From contig OU015541.1 in the NCBI GenBank assembly GCA_907165065.1, positions 11,108,501 to 11,172,500 on the forward strand: a stretch of DNA of 64,000 nt. The letters run 5' to 3'. The stretch comes from Caprimulgus europaeus. Taxonomy: Eukaryota > Chordata > Aves > Caprimulgiformes > Caprimulgidae. Below are positions 1 through 13,000 of the stretch, in pieces; the stretch's first letter is position 1, and each line of letters begins with the position of its first letter. The notes under the pieces are model-generated. The model made no database searches and had not been told where the DNA came from. It was given only the letters and a program-made list of their open reading frames with translations. A program made the position numbers and the translations under genes.

Positions 1-448
1 CCAAAGATCAAAAATGTAACTGCTATCAACATGTTTCTGCTGAGGAATTAAGCTACAGCTAGGAATGCATGTTGTCAGGATTAACTTGGATTTGTGGACA
101 CAGCAATAGCGTGGACACTTATCAGGACAAGATTGAAGAGAGGCCCACCAAACCTTAGCCTTTGACATCAAGAAAAGGCAGAAATAGGGCAACACTTCAG
201 GCAATACTAGCAGGAACGACTGTTCAAGCAGATGTAGGCTGTAGGCATGAGGAAGAAAATATGTTGACAAAGTTCTATATGAAGCCCATAGCCTTGTTCA
301 GTCTTTGCTTGTATGACTCAGTTTCTTACCCACATAAGGAGAAGATAAGCAGCATGTGTATTTCTACATGCTTGAGTATCAACCTATACAGGATTTATTA
401 AAAAGAAGCTATTTTGCAAAGCCAAGGTGTAAAGCATCCAGTGCTCAC
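1..448 (-). other. TOP1: TOP1 intron 12 (5' part only)
   Basis: Begins with GT at 448-447 on the minus strand and runs off the window. I see no repeat, RNA gene or supported ORF in it. Confidence 0.85.
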
Positions 449-636
449 TTGCTGCAGTTGATGATGATGTCTTCTGGCATGATGCGTCTCTTCAACATGC
501 CCATTTTGGGATGGTTCCCGCGACCTCGGAAGAGACCTGGGGGTTCAATCTTAAAGTTGGCAATCCTTTCCTTGTGGTTGTCCATCACACAGTAACCATA
601 TTCCTTCAGTAGCCTCTCATTCTCCTCTTTGATTTT
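449..636 (-). CDS. TOP1: TOP1 exon 12 (residues 327-389), DNA-contacting FRGRG loop
   Basis: Begins [20 protein letters not shown] and contains [18 protein letters not shown] and [12 protein letters not shown]362, R363 and R365 match human F361, R362 and R364, DNA- and camptothecin-contact positions where resistance mutations are known; all are wild type here. The acceptor is ttccag and the donor AA|gtgagc; the last Lys codon is completed by an exon left of the window. Confidence 0.97.
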
Positions 637-993
637 CTGGAAAAAGCCAAAAGCAAAGATGATGTAACAAGCACCACACGTCTCTGAACGACAAGACTTT
701 AAAAACATTGACATTTGCACCACACTAATACTGAAGACCCAACTCAAAACCAGAGACCCCTCAGGTCAAGTGTTCTGTCAACACACAGTGCAGACTGTCC
801 AGAGAAGGATTCATAAAATGCAAGCAGCACAAACAAACTGGAAAAGGGGAAAGAATGTGTGAAAACTCTCTTAAAACTTGGATTTGAGGGAAACAGATCA
901 GGGCTGTGAAGACAGCTATGATTTTGCTATAGTAGAGGCATTCACCTCTATCTGCATACCACAGCTACAAGGGCAGCCCCAGCACAGTACTGC

Positions 994-1049
<56 letters not shown>

Positions 1050-4000
1050 GCTATATTCAGCATTTGACATCCACCAGACTTTACATTTTGTTGTTTAGGT
1101 ATAAAAACTCAGACTTCTACATTTGAACTCTGCATCAGAGAGCAAGCAAAGAATGTCTCCAGTCTGCTGCTGCATGTCAAGCTTGTGTCAGCAAATGGTT
1201 TCATAATAGAACAGTGTCTCCTAAGTAAAAATGTGCTGAGATTTCACTGTGCACTTCTGTGCTTGAACTCTTTATACAGAAGGAAGAATAAAAATATTGC
1301 AGCTCAATATATAACATCTGCCCCACAGACAGCACTGGTGTGCCAGCTAAGACACCAACAGGAAAAAGCCACTTCTGCTCCAATGTAACAGCTACCATGG
1401 ATGGGAACTGAGAAGGGCTCACCCATGTTAAATTAGACAGCAATAAGACATGGGCTCTCTATTTTGGTGGGACCTCTCTGACCTCAAAGGCCATACTTTC
1501 AAGCTGCCAGGCCCTTCACTCAAAGGACAATTATTGTAGCATTGTAAAAGATCAACCGAGAACTTGGGGCGAGTTTCCAACTTCCATTGCAGTAAGTCTG
1601 TCATCTAAAAACTATTTAATTCTCTCCCCACAAGCCACTGTAGTCATGCTACTGGAAAATAAAGTTGTGGTTTTTTTGTGGGTTTGTTTGTTGGTTGGTT
1701 TTGGTTTTTTTTTTTTTAACTTGATATTTAAGATTTGTTCTCTCATTTTATTTGCTAATGCCATTGCCACATCCCTTCCACTACCCCAAATTTTACCCTC
1801 CAAACCCAAGGAGCTTCTAAAGTGAAAATCTGTCCTTAACTGAGTATCCACTGCTCATTATTGGCCAGGGATGAAGGCTCCCATGGACACAGTGCCTCAG
1901 ATTCTCTTTATTTACTTAAGCAGGATCAGGATCCTTAGCACTATCAATATCACTGTAAGTCAGGATGAAGACTGAGCTGTAAACACAGTGCTTTGCCTTA
2001 CCTGAGCTGCACAGTAGATTCCTACACTTAACATGAAAGTAATAACTTGAAAGCTAGTAAACACTGACTTATAAATGGCAAGGCAGGCAGAGGAATGATG
2101 ACAAAGATGTTTACAAGCCAAAGCATCAAGAAGTCTCCTAGAATTCCCTCTGGTACCTGTTTCTCCTCCTTGGACATCTGTTTCCTAGCTTCTGACTGAG
2201 CTTTGAAATACTGGCTCATGTGGGTGAAGTCACACTTGCTGAGGTTGGTGATAGTGCTCTTCTCTTCAGAGGTCATTTCCTTGCAGAAAGAAAGTAGCAC
2301 TTAAGTTTTCATGCACAGTAAGTTTTCATGCATAGTAGAACTCACCCTACCCCAGGCAGTTTAAACAGGAACAACAGACAGGTTCTCACAATAAACCCCA
2401 AAATCCCCAGATTCTTGCACTTGCTCCCTCCAGCTAAGGCCAAAGAGAAAAGGACAAGCAGCAGAGTGCATGGAGTGCTGGCCTTCCAGCAGCCTGATCT
2501 CTGGGAGCACTGGGTGCTGTCCCACCTCCCACAGCGCTCTCACACTGAACAGTGGCTAGGACTGCTGAGGGACAGGGAGAAAAATCCAGTAACCCTTCCA
2601 GGAAAACTGCATCAGCTGGTCTAATGGTTTGACCTTGTGGCTGCTGACTGAGCTGAAGTTCTGAGTTTTAGGGCTTTGGAAGGGGTTTCCTTCTAATATA
2701 AAGCTGGCTCTTCAACAAGGCATTTAACAGGCCAGCTACATCCCACCATGCTATTAACAGGCAAATTTGGTTGGGAGAAGTCTGAATTTGTTGGTTTAGA
2801 AAGGTATTTCTGACAGGGACCTTCCTGGTGAAACTACAGGATAAACTGGAAACTCCACAGCTAGGATGTGAGGCAGGTTTTGGTCACCTCAAGATAACTT
2901 TCCTGCACATGGAACAGTAGCCCCTTTTCACTGAGGAGACCCCAGCCATGCCTGCAGTCTCTGCAGCCCAGGACTACACACACACCTTTCTCCAGTCTTT
3001 GAAAAAGTTTTTCCTGAAGATTTCCTTTGTAGTGTACTCGTGATCAAGCATTTTTGCAAAGAATGTGGCAACTTCTTCTGCTTTGGTGCTCAGCTTCATG
3101 ACTTTACCTACAAAGAAAGGTTTTCTTGTTAAAGAAAATGGCAAACAGGAATTGAAGTCAGAAAGAGGCCACAGTAATTACCTTGAAGGACACTGTGTTT
3201 TTATCACAGAGAAGTTTTTCTTAATAGTGTTACATAGTACAGCAAAGTGGACAAAGGAAACAAAGGAGCACAATTGCTTGACTTTCATCATAAACATTTT
3301 GAAAAAAGTTTCCTCTGGAATCTAAACATTAAAAAAAAAAAAAAGCAACAGCAATCTGATGTGAGACAGGTCTGAGAGATACAGGGCAGGAAGGGGAAAA
3401 GGCCTCCTGCAGGAAACCCTATGCTGAGCCACCCCAGCAGTGTGTGTGCTCCTGGGGAGATACTGCTGTTTGAAGTGAAAAAGGCAAGAGATTTTATTAA
3501 ATTTCATATTCCAGCACTTGGACATATGGGAAATACAGTCTGTGTATTCCTCTGCTGCCCACAGAAGGGCTCTGCTTTGGAACACCCCTTCCAGCCTTTA
3601 GCTATTTCTAGCCAGGAAGAGCCCTTCCTATGTATACACCACAAAGGCTGGAAAGCAATGCCAAATCCATAACTGCCCTCCATGGCACAGAAACGTGTCA
3701 GGATTCTGTGAATCGTCCCCTTTGCTGTGGGAACACACTCCTGGGGCTCCACATCAGGCTCAAAAGCTAGTAATTTTTAAGAAAGACTGAGCTTTCAGTG
3801 AACAGAGAGGTCACATTTCAGCTTATCTGCAAGACTGCAGTACCAAGTGAAATTGCTGCAAAGGAAGCATTTAAAACACAAGGGAAAAGAGGCTGCTGCA
3901 ACATCACAGCTGTAGATTCGATGTCTAGCATTCCTATCGAGTGTCTTTTTGGTCCAGATTGCATTCCTGATGACACATGAAGAGCCAGTGATCCCTGTGA

Positions 4001-7000
4001 AGGATTCTGCATGCAGCTCACATCTCCAGCTAGCTGCAAGAAATGTTTAAAGTCCCAACAGGCTGGCAGACAGTCAACACCTGTGGGTTTTTTTAATGAC
4101 CATTTTACTGCACAAAAGTCAATACAAGAAACACTGGTGTTTATTCTATGCTCTTGGGAAAAAATACCACACTTTTGATTTACTACATGTTTTAAAAAGT
4201 TGCATCATCTCCAAAATTAAACCATGGGAGTCATCTATAAAGCTTTAAGAGCTACAAACCCTCGTAAAACAGAGGACTTAGCAAAAAGTCCTCCCAGTGA
4301 TCTGAGAATATTCCACAATTAAAGTAAACCAACAGTAACTCTGCCAATTTTTAAGCTGCAACCTAAAACACAGCATTTGTTTGCTTATAACAGGAAATGG
4401 GGGAAGGGAGAGACAGCAAGGGAAACTGTTTTTCCAGGCTGCAAGTCTAGCTTAAAAGAGGCTATCAAGTTAGTAAGACATTATGGGGCTAAAATGACTG
4501 ATAGTTTTCCCAAATTGCTGAAGGCTCAGTCACCTTTATCTTGGTGAATATAGAACTTTAGAATATATTTCATTGCACTCAATTTCCTCTTTTTTACAAA
4601 GGTTTGAAATTGAAAAGGCTTTCAGTGATATGGCTGGAAAAAAAAAAAAGAAAGAAAAAAAAAAGAGAAAGATTTATAGCAGAGTTGTGAATATTAGTTA
4701 CTTAAAACTTGAAAACCAGAAAGCAAGGAGGGGACATAATGAGCAGAAGAGACTGGAACACAACTGCCACCATTTACTCTCCCACTTGCCCCATCTACAG
4801 AACAAAATGCAAGTTCAAGTGACCTCAAGGTTACAAGCAGTAGCTTGTTAACCTGCAGTCACTCAAACATACACTCAAGCCCTAAAAGATGGTTTTGGCA
4901 TTTCCAGCTCCCTCACCAAGCCTGGCATTGTAGCACTGACAATAGCTCCAGCAGTCATTCTGTTAGCTGAAAACAGCCAGTCTCACTGCAGTGCAATCAC
5001 CAGGCAAGGGACGATTCCTCCAGTGAGAGCCTGCAGCCTGGCAGCTGGCTGGCCAGTCACAGCATGATTATTGGACTCTACAAATCATCCTAGGATAATC
5101 TTGAAATTAGACAATGCCTTGTGAGCACAGACAGCAGCTCTCAGCAGCTGCTGTGTAAATCAGACATCTGATTTTTTGCCTCGTTTCTCAAGGAAGACTT
5201 ATGTGATTGCTTTATTTGCCAGAGCCACCCTGACCACTCCGTAACTGTTGAGCCTATTGATGATTTTCTGCCACGACAGAGACAGATGCTGCAAAAATAC
5301 CTGCAATTCCAAGAGGTTCTGTGAAATAGATGGCTAGACAGAAGAGAAGTTTATTGCTACCTGCACTGATGGGATAGCTATACAGCAATTTGCCCTTCTC
5401 TCCTTCTCTAAACACCAGGAGAGATATCATACGTTCTTCAACAGAGGAAAAAAAATTCCAGCTTTGTATCAACTTCTTGTCAAGCCCTAGGAAAGAAATC
5501 TGCAGACATCCCTGATCACTGTGCTACTTGCTTGGAGATATCCTTTAATAGGAGTATTATTTTTATTTCACTAGATTACTGCTGAAAATGAATGCCACCT
5601 ATTTCTCAGTATTTAAAAAACACTGTCATGTCACATGAAAACAGCACGCTGCTCCTGGAAGAGTTCCATGTGCAGATGTCCCCTTCACCCAAATTATGTT
5701 TTCATCCATTCAAATGCCTCCCACTTAATTCAATCCTGGGTTAATTTGATCCTTCATTTAACATGATCACAGGACTAAAAGGAAACACACGGGTCATCAA
5801 GTTTGGTCTCCAGCAGGCATCACATCATATAATCCCTTCCACATGAGCCTCTAACAACCAGTCAGCCCAACATATTAGAATCCCACATCAATTAGTTCTA
5901 CCACACACAATGGTTAGTGAGTGGGCCCATGACTTACACCAGAGGGCTGTGTCCTTGAGGCCAGGGTCATCCCATGCATTCCTACAAGATTCTAATCATC
6001 TGTATCAAAACTCATTTGTCTTTTAGTCCACTGATGCCACCAAACGAGCATGAATTTCATCACACATTATGGAAGTTGCAACTCATAAGGTTAAAGAGAA
6101 CAGAGCAAGCCTGAAGTTGACCAGGGATGAAGTAGTTATAATTATGTATTCTACTTATTATACACTGCTACTCTTAGGCATAAGACACTCTCATACTGTT
6201 AAGGAGCCTGAGAGATTTACGACCATAACAGAGTGAGAACAAGTTCATCTCTGTGTCAGCTTGGTTAGCAGAGTTCAGCACCCTGTTCCTTTACTTCCAC
6301 AGATCGTTCCTTCACTTAGTTGCTGAGGAACTTCTTTTAAGCTAACCACTAAAACCAAACCACCTCTTCATCTCTTCAGTCCCAGGAAGAACCCCACAAT
6401 ACCCTGAGAACCTTTATTTCTCTTCCCAGCTAAGGGAAACACAGATTAACTCACCATCGTAATAAAATTTGACATTTTCAGGCAGAGGTTCATATGGTGG
6501 AGCAAATACAGGACCTTTGTGCTCTAGGAACTTCCATTTAATGCCTTCAGGGTAGCGCTCTTCTTCCCACCTTAAAGAGAAAAACATGAAGCAATACAAT
6601 TTTAAGATCCTAATCTTCATTTTATTACCATGTGGGTATAAGAGTATGCTAAAGATAATCAGCAAGCAATCATTGTTTTGCCAGGCACAGACCAAGTACA
6701 AATATTCAATGTACTGTCACCACTTAACATCTTCCCCCTGCCCTCTCCTTTTTTTTTTTTTTTTCCTAAAAAAAAAAGTACAGCCATGTCCATGAACAGA
6801 ACACCTTGGGTCACAGGTTCTGATGACACCGTAGTCCTCATTCTTTTGACAAAATCACACAGCTGAAAAAGCTTAGAGCTTAAGAAAATTAAGAATTCAG
6901 TCTTGTAAAACAGCTAGGATCATGCCAAATTAGAGCCAGCTGTGATCTAACACCAGGTCCAGGATGCCTGCTCAGCAAAGCCAAGCAACTGCAGTAGATT

Positions 7001-10000
7001 ATGCAGCTGCTTTCAGATGTGGACAAGTATGCCACTGAGGGCAAAGATAAAGACAGATGTTCATTTACAACCTAGATGAGAACAAACCTGCTTGCACAAT
7101 AAAGACTAAAACCTGCTCTGTCATTTTAAATTCATTCAAGTTCTTTAGGTAAGAAAAGTACATTTGAAGAAAAATACAGTAGCACAGGACAACTGCAAAC
7201 TTGCCTCAAAGCACCTCTATAAGAATGTTCTGCAAATGATGCATTAGGCACCACAACACAGCAAGGCAGGCGCCACCAACCCCACATTCCAACTGAACAA
7301 ACTCACAGGGGCAGCAATTAATCTACAGAGAAAAGGGGTCCTGCCAGGCCAGTATCCTCCCCCCAGTTCCCAGTACCCTGTGCCCAATCCACTGATTCCA
7401 CACACCTCCCCTCCCCTCCCCACTTCTTTTATCATTACCAGAACATTACTGCTACATGCTGTGGGCATAGGGCTCCCTGCTGAGAAAGGCTATTTTACCT
7501 TAGTGATTAATCAACTGGAAGACCATTAACCTGTCACAGCACTCAGGCTTTGAATTGCTCAGACAACTTTGTTGAGCAGCCTTGACAAGAAAAAAAAGAA
7601 GAGTTTAAGCTTCCCTCTAGTGTCTCCCTATGGAGTAATCCCATTCTGGATGCAACAGCAGCTGAGAAAACATGTGAAGGTACTGCAAGAGGTGCAGGGC
7701 GACTGCCTAAGGGGCGCAGGGCGACTGCCTGAGGGGCGCAGGGCGACTGCCCGAGGGGCGCAGGGCGACTGCCGGCACCTCAGGAACTGTGACACACACA
7801 CAGAGATGACTTCAGCCCTGCTGAGGTAACAGCATCACTGCACAGAAGATGAGCACTGTACAGAGAAGTGCTAAAAGACACTCAAAATGCTTCACCAGTG
7901 CCTGTACATCAATAATTTAGGAACAACAACAATTGCATGGGACACAGCACTTGTGCTAGAGTTAGAAAGGCATCAACTTCTGACCACAGCACTAGACCTG
8001 ACCACAGCACTAGACCTGACTTCTTCTCACGAGAGCCACAGTACCATCTTCAACAGCAAAGCACACAATCCCAGCTACCAGTACAAAACCTGCATGTCAG
8101 ATTTCAGTCCCTGGCTGGGAAGAGGGTTTGTGTAAACTGTGTTGATATAAGAAACTAATATTGACATTTGAAGTCTAGATCCCAAATATTTACATTCCTA
8201 ATGACTGTTTTTTTTAAATTAACTAGAGGCTAGAAATCTAAATATTTTGTCAAACATAGGCCTAGGTTCTTTCACCCAGAAGCTCCTTGCAGCAAAATAA
8301 ATCTCAACCACTTGCCTGTCCTCCCAGCCAGATAAAGATTATCCTCTCTGACAATGAGTATTTTTATTCCAGTAAGTGAGGGGATCATTCACAGTAGCTA
8401 CTGCTTTACAGGATAGGTTTATCACTCTTGCTCTTCAGCTGAGGCTTTTTAAGATTTATCACTCTGGTATTTACTTGATGAGAAATTCCTGTTCTTTTAT
8501 AAAAGATGCATGCAAAAGGAGTACTAGAAAGGTATTTGTTTAAATAAATAAATAGCAGAAGCAAATTGTGCCTTTTAGGAGGGCTACAAGGAAACATGTG
8601 ATGCAAGGGGTGGTTTCTAAGCCCAAAGTTACCATAAAGTTTGCCACAAAAAAATCACAAACCATTCTCAATCCCACCTCCACCTTCCCAAACCTCATAC
8701 AGAAGTGTTAAGACAGGTAAAAGTGAGCCTCCAGAGTTTAGCCAATTTTTCATCCTCATTTGGTTTTAAACAACAACAAAAGCACTCCAGCAACATTGCC
8801 CAGGGTAGCTCGTGCTCCTATAGCAACGCTGTACAAACGGTTCTGTGGCAGCAAGGAGAACACTGTCTGTTAGGAAAGCTGCCTTACTGATTTCAGCAGA
8901 AACTAATCAGTCATACAGGTGCCTCCATTAAATCCCATATCAAATCTAAGAACACCAGGGTGGCTCATGAAGGTAGAGCTGGGGAAGATTTTTTAAGTGG
9001 AATGAAAATAGAGAAGATTCTTACTAAAAAAACCCAGAATATACCTCAGGGATATGTTATTTCAAGGAAATTAACTTGCTATAACACAAGGTGGGAGAAG
9101 TGCTCATAAGGTGTACTTCTGGATCACATCATCTTCACAGGCTGACAGGGTGTGAAAATGACCTCTAAAAGAGCTCCACATGGTGATGAACGAGGCCAAT
9201 GCCTTGGGAATGTCTAGCAGCAAGTATCCACAAAAGTGAAGACGAAAACGCTCAAGGCAGCAAACACTTGAGGAAGCAGCCAAAAAAAATCTCCCAGACA
9301 TTCAGAAAATTGACTCAGATGGAACATAAAATGCCCTTTAGAGACACAACTGAAGTGCAGATGAAGCCCTGTCCAGCAAAGACACACCACACAAAGCTGC
9401 AGATGGATGACAGGAACATCAGCAGAAGGATGCTGTTACCTACTGCCAAATTCTGCAAAACATGCTTTCCAAGGCGTTTTCCTCAGCAGTGAGCACAAGT
9501 GGCAGAGCTCACCACAGCTACCTGGGACTGTGCTGCCAAGGCAGCTGAGGGGAGAACAGTGTGGCTTTCCAGTAAAGCTTTGCTCTTGAAGGATACAATA
9601 AAAGGGAGCCATGATAACAGAATATTAAGTTAGAATCAGCAAGGGCAGCTGAAACAAAGCCAAAAAGACAACAGATCGTTAGGGCTTCAAGAGACCTTCT
9701 GTAGCTTTGTATTGCTGCATGTCCCTGTAGTTTGTTAATGGCAAAGGACATTAAAAATGTGCTGTCAAAGGGATCAAGAAAAAAGTGGATTGCTCAAAAA
9801 CAAACAAAAAATCAGGATAGTTTTGGGGAGGTGCCTGAAAACCAAATTTCAGAGAGAGTACACAAGTATGAAAAAAAGAAGCAAGTGCTGATGTTCTGAA
9901 GATGTGACAATCAAAGAGAAATATGCAAAGATCCAATAAGAGTGACAATAAAGGGGAACAACTGAACCTGAAAGGACTGAAGAAGATTGCAAAGGCATTT

Positions 10001-13000
10001 CCCAACATGAGAGATCTATTAAAAATAGCCAAATGATCTGAGAAAAGAAAATGCTCATGGAAACATCATCCCCAAAAGGTCATAAAAATACATTACAGGA
10101 GATCACAAGAGTGCAGAAAACACACAAGCTTTTGAAAACCACACGTGCATTAAACTGAGGGAAGTACTAAGGCCCAAACATCAAAACACACAAGTAATAG
10201 CTCCTCAAATCCAGCAATAACAACAGCTTAAATTACTGTGGATAGTTAAAAAACCCCAGCAAGCTTCTTACACAGAGCATTACTGATGGAGCACAGGTCT
10301 GTCCTCCAAATGAACCACAAGTTCAGATTTATTTAAAAAAGATTCTAAAAAAATTGAAGAGTGAAAGCACAACTTCAGTTGCTCAGCCACGTTACTTTAG
10401 AAGCCTGGGGAAAACAGAAAGTGCTTTCCATTCAGAAGTTACTTTCAAAACTAAACTCAGGCTGTTTGGAAAATTAACTGGTGTGGTGGGTTGACCCTGG
10501 CTAGATACTGGGTGCCCACCAAAGCCCACTCTATCACCCCCCTCCTCAGCAAGATGGGGAGGGGAGAAAATAAGATGGAACACAAAAAAACCAAACTCGT
10601 GGATCGAGACAAAAGCAGTTTAATAGAAGCAAAGCAAAGCTGCGCGCGCAGAAGCAAAAGAACAAAATATTTACTCTCTACTTCCCATCAGCAGGCGATG
10701 TCTGGCCACTTCCCGGGAAGCAGGGCTTCATACGCGTTGCGGTTCCCGGAGGACAAACGGAAGTAACGAATGCCCCCCCTTCCCCCTCTGTTCTCCTTGC
10801 TTTATTTCTGAGCATACGTCATATGGTATGGAATATCCCTTTGGTCCGTTTGGGTCAGCTGTCCTGGCTGTGTCCCCTCCCAAGACCTTTCCCCCTCCCA
10901 GCCTACTGGGGGAAATGTTGGAGGGACAGCCTTGGTGCTGTGCTAGCACTGCTCACCAGTAACCAAAACACTGCTGTGTTATCAACACCCCTCGAGCCAC
11001 CAAATACAAAACACAGCACTCTGAGGGCTGCCACGGGGAAAATCAACTCCATCCCAGCCAGACCCACTACAACTGGTCACTTTCATTTTTGTGCTGGAGG
11101 TACAAGCATTTTTCAGAGGCAGACACTTGACATCCAGCTAGAATAAAAAGGTAGGCAGCCTCTCGTGTTGTACCCTCTATATAACACAGGTAGAGAGATC
11201 TACTAGAATACTAGCTAATATGTGAGCACACATTTACATATTCCTGCTGATAACCCAAGCCCACAAGTTTTCATATTGCTCTGAAGAGCATCAGCAAGGA
11301 GCAGGTTCTGGGTACAAGAACACTAGTATCTGATCATTAAGGGGAGCCTCAACATTTTACAGATAGAAAAAAACAAAATACCACCATCAAAAAAACTTAT
11401 TTATTGTTTTAAATATATATATGTATATATAAAAATAACCCTGCCAAAAACCCCCCTACTTCAGAGGATGAACATAGTGAATGAGATATTTATTTAGAGC
11501 TTAGCAGAATGTAAGCCAATTATTCAGAACAAATCCTCATGAATCAATGAAAGAGGAAGCCAGATGTGCTTATTCAGTTAGGATGGGAGGTAACAGGGAA
11601 ATTTCAGGTGCAGAGGGTAGCCCCTACATCATTGATATATAGTTACCATTTCCATTTTTGCTCCTCTTCTTTTTTAGGCTTCTTTCTCTTGTCTGCTTCA
11701 GGGACTTTCTTATCTTTGCTCTTAGCTTTCTTTGCTTTGATGTCCTGCAAAATTAGTAAGAAACTGTTAGAACAAGCTACTGTATTTCCCCCTTCCCTGA
11801 AAAGATGTTTTACAACTAAAATACTCTCTCTTGGGGTATGTAAGTTTGACCACAAACAACTGAATTAATTCCTGTGGCCTCACTACACAAATGCACTCTT
11901 AGATCACCCTATGAAGTTGAAGTCTGCTGATGGTCCCACTCACATTTTTAGCCAAATTCTTTTACTTTACACTTGGGACATGCTAAGTGCACACACAGCC
12001 AGTTATTCTGCCTCACCTGATGAGCAGCAAGTCTGGGCCACAGCTGAGTTATAGAAACACCCTCCTTGGCCTGCACCTAGTGTATCTAGTGAGGCAAATG
12101 CTACAGAGAACACTCGCCCCACTGAGGTGGCTTCTGGGCATGGACTGGGACATGCTGAGGTACTTTCATTGAAGGGAAGAATTAACCACGTTGCCAAGAC
12201 ATGTTTGTAACGTGTGCCTCACAAGGGTATCGTTGCTAGATGTGGAGTGTAGTTCATTAGTCTCAAATTATGGCTAACCTCTCTCTGCCAAATCCCTCTC
12301 CAAAGGGATTTCCACCTCCAAGCTCCATCTAAAAGCTTTAAGCGTCTTTCTAGCAGCTAATCTCGATTTCATCTCCTCTGCTTCTGAACTGTGCTACATC
12401 ATCTGTGCAATTACCAGATGTTAGTAAGGCTCCTCTACCCTCTGCAAGCTACTTAAGAGAAGGACTCTGAATTGCCTGTAATTCTTTGGAAGTTCACCCC
12501 CTGGAGGCATCTTCTCCATCCATTGTTTTAAGATTAAGAGTAGGAGAGAAAGTTTTCCTGACTTTTTACACTTTATGGCTCAGATGAGTTAACCTGAACC
12601 ATAAGCAGGGATCTGCCCAATGCAGCTTTGTCCTAGACTGGCCTCTGCCTCCTTTTTCAATCAGATTCCCCTGCTCTACATAATTCAAGTTGTCAGCCTT
12701 GCTTTTCTTGATCAGAGAAGTAAACTCATCTTTCACATTACCTCTTCTTCCTCTTGTTTCCTTTTCTTTGCCTTCTTGATGTCTTCTGTTTTGATTTTCT
12801 TGGGTTTGTACTCAGCACTGTAACAACAAAGAGACTAGCTGATGAAAATCAATTTTCCAGTACAAAAAATAAAGAGAAGTCATACGTGTACAAAGTTTGT
12901 GCACACAAGTTCACAATATTTCTGGCATGTTTAATTTCTAAAGAATGTAATTTTATGCCCCACTCCCTCAAAAGACTGAAAAATCCCTATCCACCAAACA

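Larger units (their letters stand above)
637..2156 (-). other. TOP1: TOP1 intron 11
   Basis: A 1.5-kb intron holding an (ATT)n microsatellite and a T/G-rich tract, listed separately. Small ORFs across it show no protein similarity that I recognise. Confidence 0.9.
3108..6454 (-). other. TOP1: TOP1 intron 9
   Basis: A 3.3-kb intron with an A-rich tract near 4638-4671 and a possible ancient CR1-like fragment near 5765-5900. No RNA gene or credible ORF seen. Confidence 0.9.
6571..11646 (-). other. TOP1: TOP1 intron 8
   Basis: A 5.1-kb intron and the most altered of the smaller introns. It holds a T-run/A-run pair, a 22-bp GC-rich minisatellite, an 18-bp tandem duplication, a solo LTR and an AT-rich tract near 11411. 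The segment 8.1-10.4 kb shows nothing I can identify. Confidence 0.9.

Noticed and set aside
4638-4671. Poly-A tail of a processed pseudogene or SINE
   Set aside because: No gene-like or SINE-like body precedes it on either strand.
9199-9492. 97-codon basic plus-strand ORF in intron 8
   Set aside because: No family recognised, no conserved motif, no splice or promoter support.
10400-11150. Possible full endogenous retrovirus around the LTR
   Set aside because: Only one LTR is present, with target-site copies directly at both ends, and no gag, pol or env-like sequence nearby.
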